Below are positions 1 to 5,528 of a DNA stretch of 5,554 nucleotides, in pieces (position 1 is the stretch's first letter; the number at the start of each line of letters is the position of its first letter). Origin of the DNA: an uncultured Clostridia bacterium. Lineage in GTDB: Bacteria > Bacillota > Clostridia > Oscillospirales > Oscillospiraceae. The stretch lies in contig CALERM010000049.1 in NCBI GenBank assembly GCA_937907715.1, positions 1 through 5,554 of the forward strand, read 5' to 3'. A program made the translations under genes and the position numbers. The notes below the pieces were generated by a model. It was not told the origin of the DNA. It worked only from the letters and a program-made list of their open reading frames with translations, and searched no databases.

Positions 1-51
1 TTCGCAGGAATACTGACGTATTTCAAGGAAAAATGGCACGGCGCAGCGTGA
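1..51 (+). CDS. Possible C-terminal end of an upstream protein (partial)
   Basis: Frame 1 is open from the window edge to a TGA at 49-51 and reads FAGILTYFKEKWHGAA. A strong terminator lies about 55 nt downstream, which fits the end of a gene. Sixteen codons are too few to name a family, and an open frame this short can occur by chance. The same bases could instead belong to a structured RNA whose 3' part lies at 52-133. I do not recognise the product. Confidence 0.3.
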   Translation, partial: FAGILTYFKEKWHGAA

Positions 52-105
52 AAAGACCCGCTGTCCGGGTGCGTTGGGAGTTTTCAGATACACCCTAGGG
101 ACCTG
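52..105 (+). other. Structured RNA segment before the terminator; 3' UTR or tail of a small RNA
   Basis: Two local hairpins can form and exclude each other. ACCCG (56-60) pairs with CGGGT (66-70) around a 5-nt loop, while GGGTG (67-71) pairs with CACCC (91-95). The palindrome CCCTAGGG sits at 93-100. The ACACCC-TAGGGACC string at 90-103 resembles, from memory, the 3' closing strand of Firmicute 6S RNAs; the matching 5' strand would lie outside the window. A plain 3' UTR is equally possible. Confidence 0.25.
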
Positions 106-133
106 GGGCGGCGAAAGCCGCCCTTCTTTTTTT
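106..133 (+). terminator. Rho-independent terminator of the upstream unit
   Basis: GGGCGGC (106-112) pairs perfectly with GCCGCCC (117-123) across a GAAA tetraloop, and the stem is followed by TTCTTTTTTT. This is a textbook intrinsic terminator on the plus strand. It separates the upstream unit from the SLH gene, which therefore needs its own promoter somewhere in 134-236. I found no convincing -35/-10 pair there. Confidence 0.88.
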
Positions 134-236
134 AGACTTCCCGCCGCAGCGCCCAAAAGCCGTTGCCGCCAAGCAGCAAAAAACGCACGCATATTTTGCA
201 AGGAATAACAAACACTACCAGCGTCATCAAACAAGC

Positions 237-243
237 AGGAGGT
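237..243 (+). promoter_or_regulatory. Shine-Dalgarno that fixes a TTG start
   Basis: AGGAGGT lies 7 nt before the TTG at 251. No ATG or GTG in this frame is equally well placed, and the peptide from TTG begins directly with a signal sequence, so the non-ATG start is well supported. Confidence 0.85.
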
Positions 244-250
244 AATCATT

Positions 251-1492
251 TTGAAACACCGTTATCATCTTGGGCGAAAGCTTGCCGCCCTGACGCTGGT
301 TTTATTTGTATTTGCATCGTCCGCGCAGGCGCTCGAACTGCGCGTCAGCTCACCGGACGGTCTGGCGCTCAGCGCGGAGGTCTTCTCGGAAAATGAAGCT
401 TTCGAGGGCGTCTACGTTGCAAGCGTTCCGTCGCAGCTGGACGCGGAGGTAAGCCTCGGTGCGCGCACGCTGCGCGCAGGCGACGTACTGGACCGCTCCA
501 TGCTCTGCCAGCTTCTTGTGCTGCCCGCAGAAAATCGCGACGCCAGTTGCCAGCTCGTCTATTGCCCGATTGAAGGCGGCGAGGTTCTGCCGTCGCGCGT
601 GCTGGAGCTTTCGATTCTCACGGGCAAAAACGAAGCGCCCGTCTGCCGGGATGTGAAGCTCGAAACGTATAAGAACATCGCAAACACCGGCGCGCTTTCC
701 GCCAGCGACCCGGAGGGCGATACGCTCACCTATCAGCTCGTCAAGGAGCCGAAGCGCGGCACGGTTGAGATCGCACCGGACGGCAGCTTCACCTACACGC
801 CCGCGCAGAACAAGGTCGGCAAGGATGTTTTTACCTACACTGCGACCGACTCTGCCGGGAATGTTTCGAACGTGGCAAACGTCACCGTTAAAATTGTCAA
901 GCCAACCGACAAGGCAATGTATCAGGACCTTGTCGGAGACACGCTCGCCTATACGGCGATGTGGCTCAAGGACAATGGCATCTACACCGGAAAACGCATT
1001 GCGGGCAATCTCTGCTTTGAGCCTGATGGCACGCTCACCCGCGGCGAGTTTCTGGTGATGGCAATGAAGCTGCTCGGTGCGGAGCCGGAAAGCACGCGCC
1101 TCACCTCGGGCTTTGCCGACGAAAGCCAGACGCCCGCATGGATGCGCCCGTATATCGTCTCCGCGTTCAAAAGCGGCATGGTCTCTGGCGTCACCAGCCC
1201 CGACGGCATGGTCTTCCGTCCGTCGTCCAATCTCACGCGCGCCGAGGCTGCCGTGATGCTGCAGAACATTCTGGACCTGCCGCAGTCGCAGGAAGCTGCC
1301 GTTTTCTCTGAGGACAGCACCGTCCCCGTCTGGGCGCAGGCATCCGTCTCGGCGCTGGAAAACGCCGGGATTTCCATTCCCGTTACAACGTCTGCCCAGA
1401 ATCTGACGCGACGCGAGGCTGCGGAGCTGCTGTACGAATGCTGGACGCTCTGCCAGAGCCGTGAGACAGCCGCCTCCCGGCTTTCCAAATAA
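251..1492 (+). CDS. Secreted Ig/cadherin-like protein with three C-terminal SLH repeats
   Basis: This 413-residue protein is probably exported and held non-covalently on the cell wall. Residues 1-27 form a signal peptide: a basic N-region, a hydrophobic core, and a likely cut after AQA. Residues 28-126 resemble a degenerate Ig-like repeat (AGDVL near 76-80). Residues 128-216 are a clearer cadherin/VCBS-like module, with NEAP, SDPEGDTLTY, G-x-F-TYTP and FTYTATDSAGN typical of that fold. Three SLH repeats follow at about 224-276, 288-342 and 352-402, carrying TRGE (263-266), TRAE (329-332) and TRRE (386-389); the third is the most divergent. SLH repeats usually bind pyruvylated secondary wall polymer. 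Four cysteines (86, 100, 105, 132) lie in or beside the first Ig-like region and could form disulfides. No catalytic domain is visible, so a structural or adhesive role is inferred. The gene stands alone between two terminators. Confidence 0.9.
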   Translation: MKHRYHLGRKLAALTLVLFVFASSAQALELRVSSPDGLALSAEVFSENEAFEGVYVASVPSQLDAEVSLGARTLRAGDVLDRSMLCQLLVLPAENRDASCQLVYCPIEGGEVLPSRVLELSILTGKNEAPVCRDVKLETYKNIANTGALSASDPEGDTLTYQLVKEPKRGTVEIAPDGSFTYTPAQNKVGKDVFTYTATDSAGNVSNVANVTVKIVKPTDKAMYQDLVGDTLAYTAMWLKDNGIYTGKRIAGNLCFEPDGTLTRGEFLVMAMKLLGAEPESTRLTSGFADESQTPAWMRPYIVSAFKSGMVSGVTSPDGMVFRPSSNLTRAEAAVMLQNILDLPQSQEAAVFSEDSTVPVWAQASVSALENAGISIPVTTSAQNLTRREAAELLYECWTLCQSRETAASRLSK

Positions 1493-1494
1493 GC

Positions 1495-1532
1495 AAAAGG
1501 CTGCAATCCAAAGCCGGGTTGCAGCCTTTTTT
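1495..1532. terminator. Bidirectional terminator shared by SLH and cupin genes
   Basis: AAAAGGCTGCAA (1495-1506) pairs perfectly with TTGCAGCCTTTT (1519-1530) over a 12-nt loop, giving a 12-bp stem. On the plus strand it ends in a run of six T and starts 2 nt after the SLH stop codon. Read from the minus strand the same stem ends in TTTTGCTT and starts 9 nt after the cupin stop, so it can end both convergent transcripts. Confidence 0.88.
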
Positions 1533-1539
1533 CTCGCAG

Positions 1540-1869
1540 TCAGAATACAACAACCAGCAGCATTTTGAACTGCTCCTGCCCGTAAACCGCATGCGGATGG
1601 CGCGCGGGCATGACGATGGACTCGCCCTCATGCAGCTCATAGCTCTCGCCGTCAATTGTGATTCTGCCCACGCCGTCCAGACACGTCACAAAGGCGTCGC
1701 CGCCCGACTCGTGCGTGCTGATTTCTTCTCCTTTGTCAAAGGCGAAGAGCGTCACGCTCAGGGCGCTGTTCTGCGCCAGCGTCTTGCTGACGACCTGCCC
1801 CGGCTGACAGGAAACCTGCTCCCGGAGCGTCAGGACCGTTGATTTCTCCATATTCTTGATGCCGTTCAT
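1540..1869 (-). CDS. Small single-domain cupin (RmlC-like) protein
   Basis: A 109-residue cytoplasmic protein consisting of one cupin beta-barrel. The start at 1869 is chosen because AGGAGGG (1876-1882) lies 6 nt upstream. The frame stays open to 1968, but that extension crosses the apparent promoter and the preceding terminator. Motif 1 is G48-EEIST-H53 followed by G56/G57-D58 and G66; motif 2 is EGESIVMPARHPHAV, with P88, H91 and H93. H53 and H93 are likely metal ligands. The second histidine of the classic HxH pair is replaced (HES), as I recall for small cupins with an STHxSxGDA motif. The C-terminus FKMLLVVVF closes the barrel. The substrate cannot be told from sequence: such proteins include sugar- or metal-binding and regulatory forms. 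It appears monocistronic, between its own promoter and the bidirectional terminator. Confidence 0.88.
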   Translation of the reverse strand: MNGIKNMEKSTVLTLREQVSCQPGQVVSKTLAQNSALSVTLFAFDKGEEISTHESGGDAFVTCLDGVGRITIDGESYELHEGESIVMPARHPHAVYGQEQFKMLLVVVF

Positions 1870-1896
1870 GAAAATCCCTCCTGTTCGGATACGCTT

Positions 1897-1926
1897 AGTA
1901 TATCCTATTTTTGCCGGTCTCTTCCA
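1897..1926 (-). promoter_or_regulatory. Probable promoter of the cupin gene
   Basis: On the minus strand a TATACT -10 box (1897-1902, 5 of 6 consensus) lies about 28 nt before the cupin start. The best -35 is TGGAAG (1921-1926, 3 of 6) at 18-bp spacing, which is weak. The position just after the HIT terminator and just before the cupin ribosome site supports the call. Confidence 0.5.
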
Positions 1927-1949
1927 TTGGAAAAACAACAAGCCTCGTT

Positions 1950-1984
1950 TTATAGACAAACGGCGCACCCAATCGGGTGCGCCG
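1950..1984 (-). terminator. Terminator of the alaS-HIT operon
   Basis: CGGCGCACCC (1961-1970) and GGGTGCGCCG (1975-1984) form a perfect 10-bp stem with a 4-nt loop. On the minus strand it is followed by TTTGTCTAT, a short interrupted U tract. It begins about 47 nt after the HIT stop codon. The stem is very stable but the tail is modest, so some read-through into the cupin gene is possible. Confidence 0.78.
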
Positions 1985-2031
1985 CCTGCTTTGTATCCTT
2001 ATAAAGCTGTAATGCGGGTTTCAGATTCCGG

Positions 2032-2370
2032 TCAATTGAAGCTTCCGAGCTGCTTGCCGGAAAGAACATGGAAATGGATATGGTGGACCGTCTGCCCGGC
2101 AAGCTCGCCGACATTCGTGACCACGCGGTAGCCGTCTGCAAAGCCCTGTTCCTTCGCAAGCTTCGCGATAACCGTGTAAATATGCCCGATCAGCGCCTCA
2201 TTTTCTTCCGTCACCTCGGCAGCGGATGCAAAATGCTGCTTCGGAATCACGAGAAAATGCGTCGGCGCCATGGGCGCAATGTCCAGAAACGCAAGGCACT
2301 TGTCGTCCTCATAGACCTTCGTCGTCGGAATCTCACCGGCAATGATTTTGCAAAACAGACAATCAGACAT
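2032..2370 (-). CDS. HIT (histidine triad) family protein, HINT branch
   Basis: A complete 112-residue HINT-type nucleotide hydrolase/transferase. Family members are usually dimeric and split phosphoramidates such as AMP-lysine and AMP-NH2, and HINT enzymes also hydrolyse aminoacyl-adenylates. Visible marks are C4-LFC7-K-II-GEIP at the N-terminus, D30-x-x-P-x-x-x-x-H38 leading to VIPKQH46, and the triad motif H97-I-H99-F-H101-V-L preceded by GQTVH. The middle histidine (H99) should be the nucleophile. Length is normal for the branch; the tail GKQLGSFN replaces the WPPG-type ending of animal HINT1. The start has a near-perfect Shine-Dalgarno (TAAGGAGG) 7 nt upstream that overlaps the alaS stop. 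It lies 12 nt downstream of alaS and ahead of a terminator, so it should be co-transcribed with alaS under T-box control. The physiological substrate is not shown by the sequence. Confidence 0.95.
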   Translation of the reverse strand: MSDCLFCKIIAGEIPTTKVYEDDKCLAFLDIAPMAPTHFLVIPKQHFASAAEVTEENEALIGHIYTVIAKLAKEQGFADGYRVVTNVGELAGQTVHHIHFHVLSGKQLGSFN

Positions 2371-2377
2371 CGTGCTT

Positions 2378-2385
2378 CCTCCTTA
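2378..2385 (-). promoter_or_regulatory. Ribosome site of the HIT gene overlapping the alaS stop codon
   Basis: The minus strand reads TAAGGAGG: its TAA (2383-2385) is the alaS stop, and the string is also an 8-nt Shine-Dalgarno 7 nt before the HIT ATG. The ribosome ending alaS therefore stops on the HIT ribosome site, which favours translational coupling. Confidence 0.85.
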
Positions 2386-5046
2386 TTTCAGATGCTCGGC
2401 GACAAAATCGTCCACCGCAGCCAGCGCATCGTCGAGCTTGAGCGCGTTCGTGCCGCCGCCCATCGCGGAATCCGGCTTGCCGCCGCCCTTGCCGCCGACA
2501 ATCGGCGCAATATTCCTGATGATATCGCCTGCCTTGATGCCGCTTGCTACTGCGTTCTTGCCGCAGACGGCAAGGAGCGTCACCTTTTCGCCGTTGACCG
2601 TGCCGAGGACTGCCACAATGGAGGCGTCCTTGTCGCGCAGGAAATCGCCGAGCTTGCGAAGATCGTTCGCCTCCGTGCCCTGCCGGACCGCCGTGACGAC
2701 CTTGAGGTCTCCGACCTTCTTCGCCGCGAACATCAGATTGTTGACATCACCCGCGAAGACCTTGTCCTTCATCTTTTCAATCGTCTGGTGCAGCTCACGA
2801 ATTTCCGTCATGCTGCTCTGCGCCTTGGCAATCAGCTCGCCCGGCGTCGTCTTGAGCGTCTCTGCCGCCTTCACAAGGCGCAGGTTCATTTCGTCGACCA
2901 TGTCGATGAATGCAAGCCCCGTCACCGCCTCAATGCGGCGCACGCCGGAGGCAACGGAGGACTCGCTGACAATGCGGAACGGACCAACCTTCGCAGTATT
3001 TTCCACATGCGTGCCGCCGCAAAGCTCGATGGACTTGCCGCCCATGTTCACCACGCGCACCACATCGCCGTACTTTTCGCCGAACAGCGCAATCGCGCCG
3101 AGCTTTTTTGCCTCCGCGATCGGCATTTCCTTCGTCTCAACGTCCATGCCGTCAAGAATCATCTCGCTGACCAGACGGCTGACCTGCATCAGCTCTTCTG
3201 CCGTCACGGCGGAGAAATGCGTGAAGTCATAGCGCAGCCGGTCGGGTTCTACCAGAGAGCCAGCCTGATGGGCATGGTCGCCGAGGACCGTGCGCAGCGC
3301 GTAATCAAGCAGATGCGTCGCCGAGTGCGCGCGCATGATTGCCTTACGGCGGTCGGTATCAATCGACGCCGTGACCGCGTCGCCCACGGAAAGAGAGCCG
3401 GAGACAAGCTTGCCGTAGTGCATGAACTTGCCGCCCTTGTTTTTCTGGACATCGGAAACCGCGAATTTCGCGTCGCCCGCGAAAATCACGCCATGATCTG
3501 CGACCTGACCGCCCATTTCCGCATAGAACGGCGTCTGATCAAGGACCAGAATCGCGTCCTGTCCGGCGGTAATCGCGTCGCGCAGCTCATCTTCTGCAAC
3601 AATCGCAACGACCTTTGCGTCCGCTTCCATGTTCGTGTAACCCACAAACTCGGTCGCCGGGATTTCTTTGCCGAATTCCACGCCGGCCCAGCCGAGATCG
3701 CCGAGCGCCTTTCTTGCCTCGCGCGCGCGGACCTTCTGCTCCTGCATGAGCTGCCGGAACGCATCCTCGTCCACGCTCATGCCTTCCTCTTTGACCATCT
3801 CGTTCGTCAGGTCAATCGGGAAGCCGTAGGTATCGTACAGCTTGAACGCATCCGCGCCGGAGAAGACCGTCTCGCCCTTTGCTTTATGGTTTTCCAGCAT
3901 CTCGGAGAAGATCTTCATGCCGCCGTCGATGGTCTTGGCGAAGTTTTCCTCCTCGGTGCGGATTACGCGCGTGATATATGCCTGCTTTTCGCGCAGCTCC
4001 GGATACTGGCACTCGTTTTCATGAATGACGGTATCGACAATTCTGTACAGGAACGGCTCGTTGACACCGAGCAGCTTGCCGTGGCGCGCAGCGCGCCGGA
4101 GAAGCCTGCGCAGCACGTAGCCTCGTCCTTCGTTGGACGGCAGGATGCCGTCGCAGATCATGAACGTCGCCGAGCGGATATGGTCTGTGATGACGCGCAG
4201 AGAAACGTCGGTTTTCTGAGACTCTCCGTAGTGTGCGCCCGTCAGCTCGGAGACCTTGTGCGTGATGTTCATCACGGTGTCGACGTCGAACAGCGAGTTC
4301 ACGTTCTGGCACACGCATGCCAGACGCTCCAGACCCATGCCGGTATCGATGTTCTTCTGCTTCAGCTCTTCATAATGACCGTGACCGTCGTTATTGAACT
4401 GCGAGAAGACGATGTTCCAGACCTCAACATAGCGGTCGCAGTCGCAGCCGACCGTGCAGCCGGGCTTGCCGCAGCCGTATTCCGCGCCGCGGTCGTAGTA
4501 AATCTCCGAGCACGGACCGCACGGACCAGAGCCATGCTCCCAGAAGTTATCCTCCTTGCCGAAGCGGAAAATCCGGTTTTCGGGAATGCCGATGTCGTCG
4601 CGCCAGATGGCAAAGGCTTCATCGTCCGCGGGCGTCGTCTCGTTGCCGGCAAAGACCGACGGATACAGCCGGTCCGGCTCGAGTCCCACCCACTCGGGGC
4701 TGGTGAGGAATTCCCATGCCCAGGGAATTGCCTCCTTCTTGAAATAGTCGCCGAACGAGAAGTTGCCGAGCATTTCAAAATACGTGCCGTGGCGCGCGGT
4801 ATGACCGACGTTTTCAATATCGCCCGTGCGGATACACTTCTGGCAGGTCGTCACGCGGCGGCGCGGCGGCTCTTCCTCGCCGGTGAACCATGGCTTCATC
4901 GGCGTCATGCCGGCGTTGATGAGCAGGATGGACTTGTCGTTCTGCGGAACGAGCGAAAAGCTCGGCAGACGCAGATGACCCTTCGATTCAAAGAACTTCA
5001 GATACATTTCCCGAAGCTCGTTGAGACCGTATGCTTTGTGTGCCAT
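2383..5046 (-). CDS. alaS: Alanyl-tRNA synthetase
   Basis: A complete class IIc synthetase of 887 residues (family about 870-890) that charges tRNA-Ala and edits Ser- and Gly-tRNA-Ala. The start at 5046 has AGGAG (5055-5059) 8 nt upstream; the frame is open to 5109 but lacks a better site. The catalytic core (about 1-240) has NAGMTPMKPWF (44-54), RRVTTCQKCIRTGDIENVG as motif 2 (63-81), the Gly/Phe-rich HGTYFEMLGNFSFGDYF, and GMGLER as motif 3 (236-241). The tRNA-recognition helical region follows. The editing domain carries HSATH (574-578) and CGGTH (676-680), whose H574, H578, C676 and H680 are the expected zinc ligands. The C-Ala domain ends with GGKGGGKPDSAMGGG (851-865). A cysteine-rich insert (C192, C197, C201, C203) sits in the core. 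The gene is preceded by an alanine T-box and leads a two-gene operon with the HIT gene. Confidence 0.98.
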   Translation of the reverse strand: MAHKAYGLNELREMYLKFFESKGHLRLPSFSLVPQNDKSILLINAGMTPMKPWFTGEEEPPRRRVTTCQKCIRTGDIENVGHTARHGTYFEMLGNFSFGDYFKKEAIPWAWEFLTSPEWVGLEPDRLYPSVFAGNETTPADDEAFAIWRDDIGIPENRIFRFGKEDNFWEHGSGPCGPCSEIYYDRGAEYGCGKPGCTVGCDCDRYVEVWNIVFSQFNNDGHGHYEELKQKNIDTGMGLERLACVCQNVNSLFDVDTVMNITHKVSELTGAHYGESQKTDVSLRVITDHIRSATFMICDGILPSNEGRGYVLRRLLRRAARHGKLLGVNEPFLYRIVDTVIHENECQYPELREKQAYITRVIRTEEENFAKTIDGGMKIFSEMLENHKAKGETVFSGADAFKLYDTYGFPIDLTNEMVKEEGMSVDEDAFRQLMQEQKVRAREARKALGDLGWAGVEFGKEIPATEFVGYTNMEADAKVVAIVAEDELRDAITAGQDAILVLDQTPFYAEMGGQVADHGVIFAGDAKFAVSDVQKNKGGKFMHYGKLVSGSLSVGDAVTASIDTDRRKAIMRAHSATHLLDYALRTVLGDHAHQAGSLVEPDRLRYDFTHFSAVTAEELMQVSRLVSEMILDGMDVETKEMPIAEAKKLGAIALFGEKYGDVVRVVNMGGKSIELCGGTHVENTAKVGPFRIVSESSVASGVRRIEAVTGLAFIDMVDEMNLRLVKAAETLKTTPGELIAKAQSSMTEIRELHQTIEKMKDKVFAGDVNNLMFAAKKVGDLKVVTAVRQGTEANDLRKLGDFLRDKDASIVAVLGTVNGEKVTLLAVCGKNAVASGIKAGDIIRNIAPIVGGKGGGKPDSAMGGGTNALKLDDALAAVDDFVAEHLK

Positions 5047-5100
5047 AACAAAATCTCCTTCTATCGAAAAAGTTTTCAACAACATTACGCGCGTGACAGG

Positions 5101-5143
5101 GCAAGACAAAACAAGACCTCGCCCCCATGGTATAGGGGCGAGG
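5101..5143 (-). terminator. T-box-controlled terminator in the alaS leader
   Basis: The minus-strand arms 5143-5132 and 5128-5117 form a 12-bp stem (eleven Watson-Crick pairs, one G-U) closed by a 3-nt ACC loop. A U-rich tail, TCTTGTTTTGTCTTGC, follows at 5116-5101. Its 5' arm contains the bases needed by the antiterminator (5134-5141), so the two folds exclude each other. Confidence 0.9.
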
Positions 5144-5320
5144 TGAATCGCGGTACCACCCTAATTGCGCTCGCGCGCATCTTAGCCGCTCTGTATCGGG
5201 AGCGCCCGCCGGAGTCGTCCTCCGGATGCTCGGAACTGGCTGCAGGACCCGCATTGCCGAAGGGCTTGCACCGTCCCCTTCTCGCTCAGGCTGCCTTTGT
5301 CCTGCTCGGTTCGTCATCGC
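5117..5320 (-). promoter_or_regulatory. Alanine-specific T-box riboswitch (leader of alaS)
   Basis: The T-box core AGGGTGGTACCGCG lies at 5162-5149. AGGG (5162-5159) pairs with CCCU (5137-5134) and GCGA (5151-5148) with UCGC (5141-5138), leaving the canonical 7-nt UGGUACC bulge. UGGU matches the ACCA end expected for tRNA-Ala. Stem I shows GATG/CATC (5318-5315 with 5228-5225), GAAC/GTTC (5312-5309 with 5236-5233), a perfect 7-bp GCAGGAC/GTCCTGC helix (5305-5299 with 5248-5242), and the distal hairpin GAAGGG/CCCTTC (5281-5276 with 5264-5259) with loop GACGGTGCAAG. GCC at 5240-5238, followed by A, is the likely specifier and is an alanine codon. Smaller stems lie at 5225-5209, 5204-5187 and 5179-5166 (GCGA tetraloop). 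Uncharged tRNA-Ala with a GGC anticodon should stabilise the antiterminator and raise alaS-HIT expression. Confidence 0.93.
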
Positions 5321-5346
5321 AAAAACCAATATTATCAGGAACCTCT

Positions 5347-5488
5347 GGATAAATAGCCATCCGCCTTCGCCGGATCTTTTGCCCCAATCCTGCGGTTTGA
5401 AAACCTTGAAATACGCAAAGTATATCTGCGCTTTTCAAACCTTGTCTTGAGCCAAAATCTCTCGTCGAATACGACTGTCTATTCATCC
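5347..5488 (-). other. Additional structured leader domain upstream of the T-box
   Basis: On the minus strand three nested pairings define a rod of about 140 nt. The closing stem is GGATGAATAG (5488-5479) with CTATTTATCC (5356-5347), 10 bp including one G-U. The middle stem is TTTTGGCTC (5457-5449) with GGGGCAAAA (5385-5377), with one G-G mismatch. The apical stem is GGTTTGAAAA (5441-5432) with TTTTCAAACC (5403-5394), a perfect 10 bp. Small hairpins GTCG-TATT-CGAC and ATCCG-GCGAAGG-CGGAT can form in the side arms. It lies between the promoter and T-box Stem I and is not part of the usual T-box layout. The function is unknown, and I do not recognise a known RNA family. Confidence 0.45.
5419..5448 (-). 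promoter_or_regulatory. Possible second, internal promoter in the alaS leader
   Basis: AAGACA (5443-5448, 4 of 6) and TATACT (5419-5424, 5 of 6) are spaced 18 bp apart on the minus strand. Starting here would give a shorter transcript that keeps the whole T-box but lacks the extra 5' domain. The match is moderate and could be chance in this locally AT-rich stretch. Confidence 0.3.
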
Positions 5489-5500
5489 ATAGCTTCTGTT

Positions 5501-5528
5501 ATTTTATCACAAACCGCTGTAATGTCAA
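5501..5528 (-). promoter_or_regulatory. Main promoter of the alaS-HIT operon
   Basis: On the minus strand a perfect TTGACA (5523-5528) is followed, after a 16-bp spacer, by TAAAAT (5501-5506, 5 of 6) with an extended -10 TGA directly before it. This is the best sigma-A-type promoter in the window. Transcription should begin near 5494, giving a leader of roughly 450 nt before the alaS start. Confidence 0.82.

Noticed and set aside
163..396. A 77-codon ATG frame overlapping the start of the SLH gene
   Set aside because: It starts without a good ribosome site and overlaps the well-supported TTG-started signal peptide in a different frame. The encoded sequence has no domain.
1870..1968. N-terminal extension of the cupin frame upstream of 1869
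   Set aside because: The extra 33 residues are basic and unlike cupins, the region holds the apparent promoter and the ribosome site for the inner ATG, and the outer ATG falls inside the alaS-HIT terminator stem.
1961..1984. Perfect inverted repeat considered as an operator or recombination site
   Set aside because: Its position after the HIT stop codon, its 4-nt loop and the following minus-strand U-rich bases are enough to explain it as an intrinsic terminator.
2342..3232. A second long plus-strand frame (296 codons) within the alaS region
   Set aside because: It lies wholly antisense to the HIT-alaS region in another frame, has Ser/Pro/Thr-rich low-complexity content and shows no ribosome site. 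It is a compositional shadow.
2068..5352. A plus-strand open frame of 1094 codons antisense to alaS and the HIT gene
   Set aside because: Its codons align exactly with those of both genes, so stops arise only where the sense strand uses TTA, CTA or TCA, which are rare at this GC content. alaS and HIT lie in the same frame, which joins the shadow into one long ORF. Its translation is Arg/His/Leu-rich with no recognisable domain.
5358..5380. Terminator-like hairpin on the plus strand (ATCCG...CGGAT followed by CTTTT)
   Set aside because: The stem is only 5 bp and no plus-strand gene ends nearby. It is better explained as part of the structured minus-strand leader.
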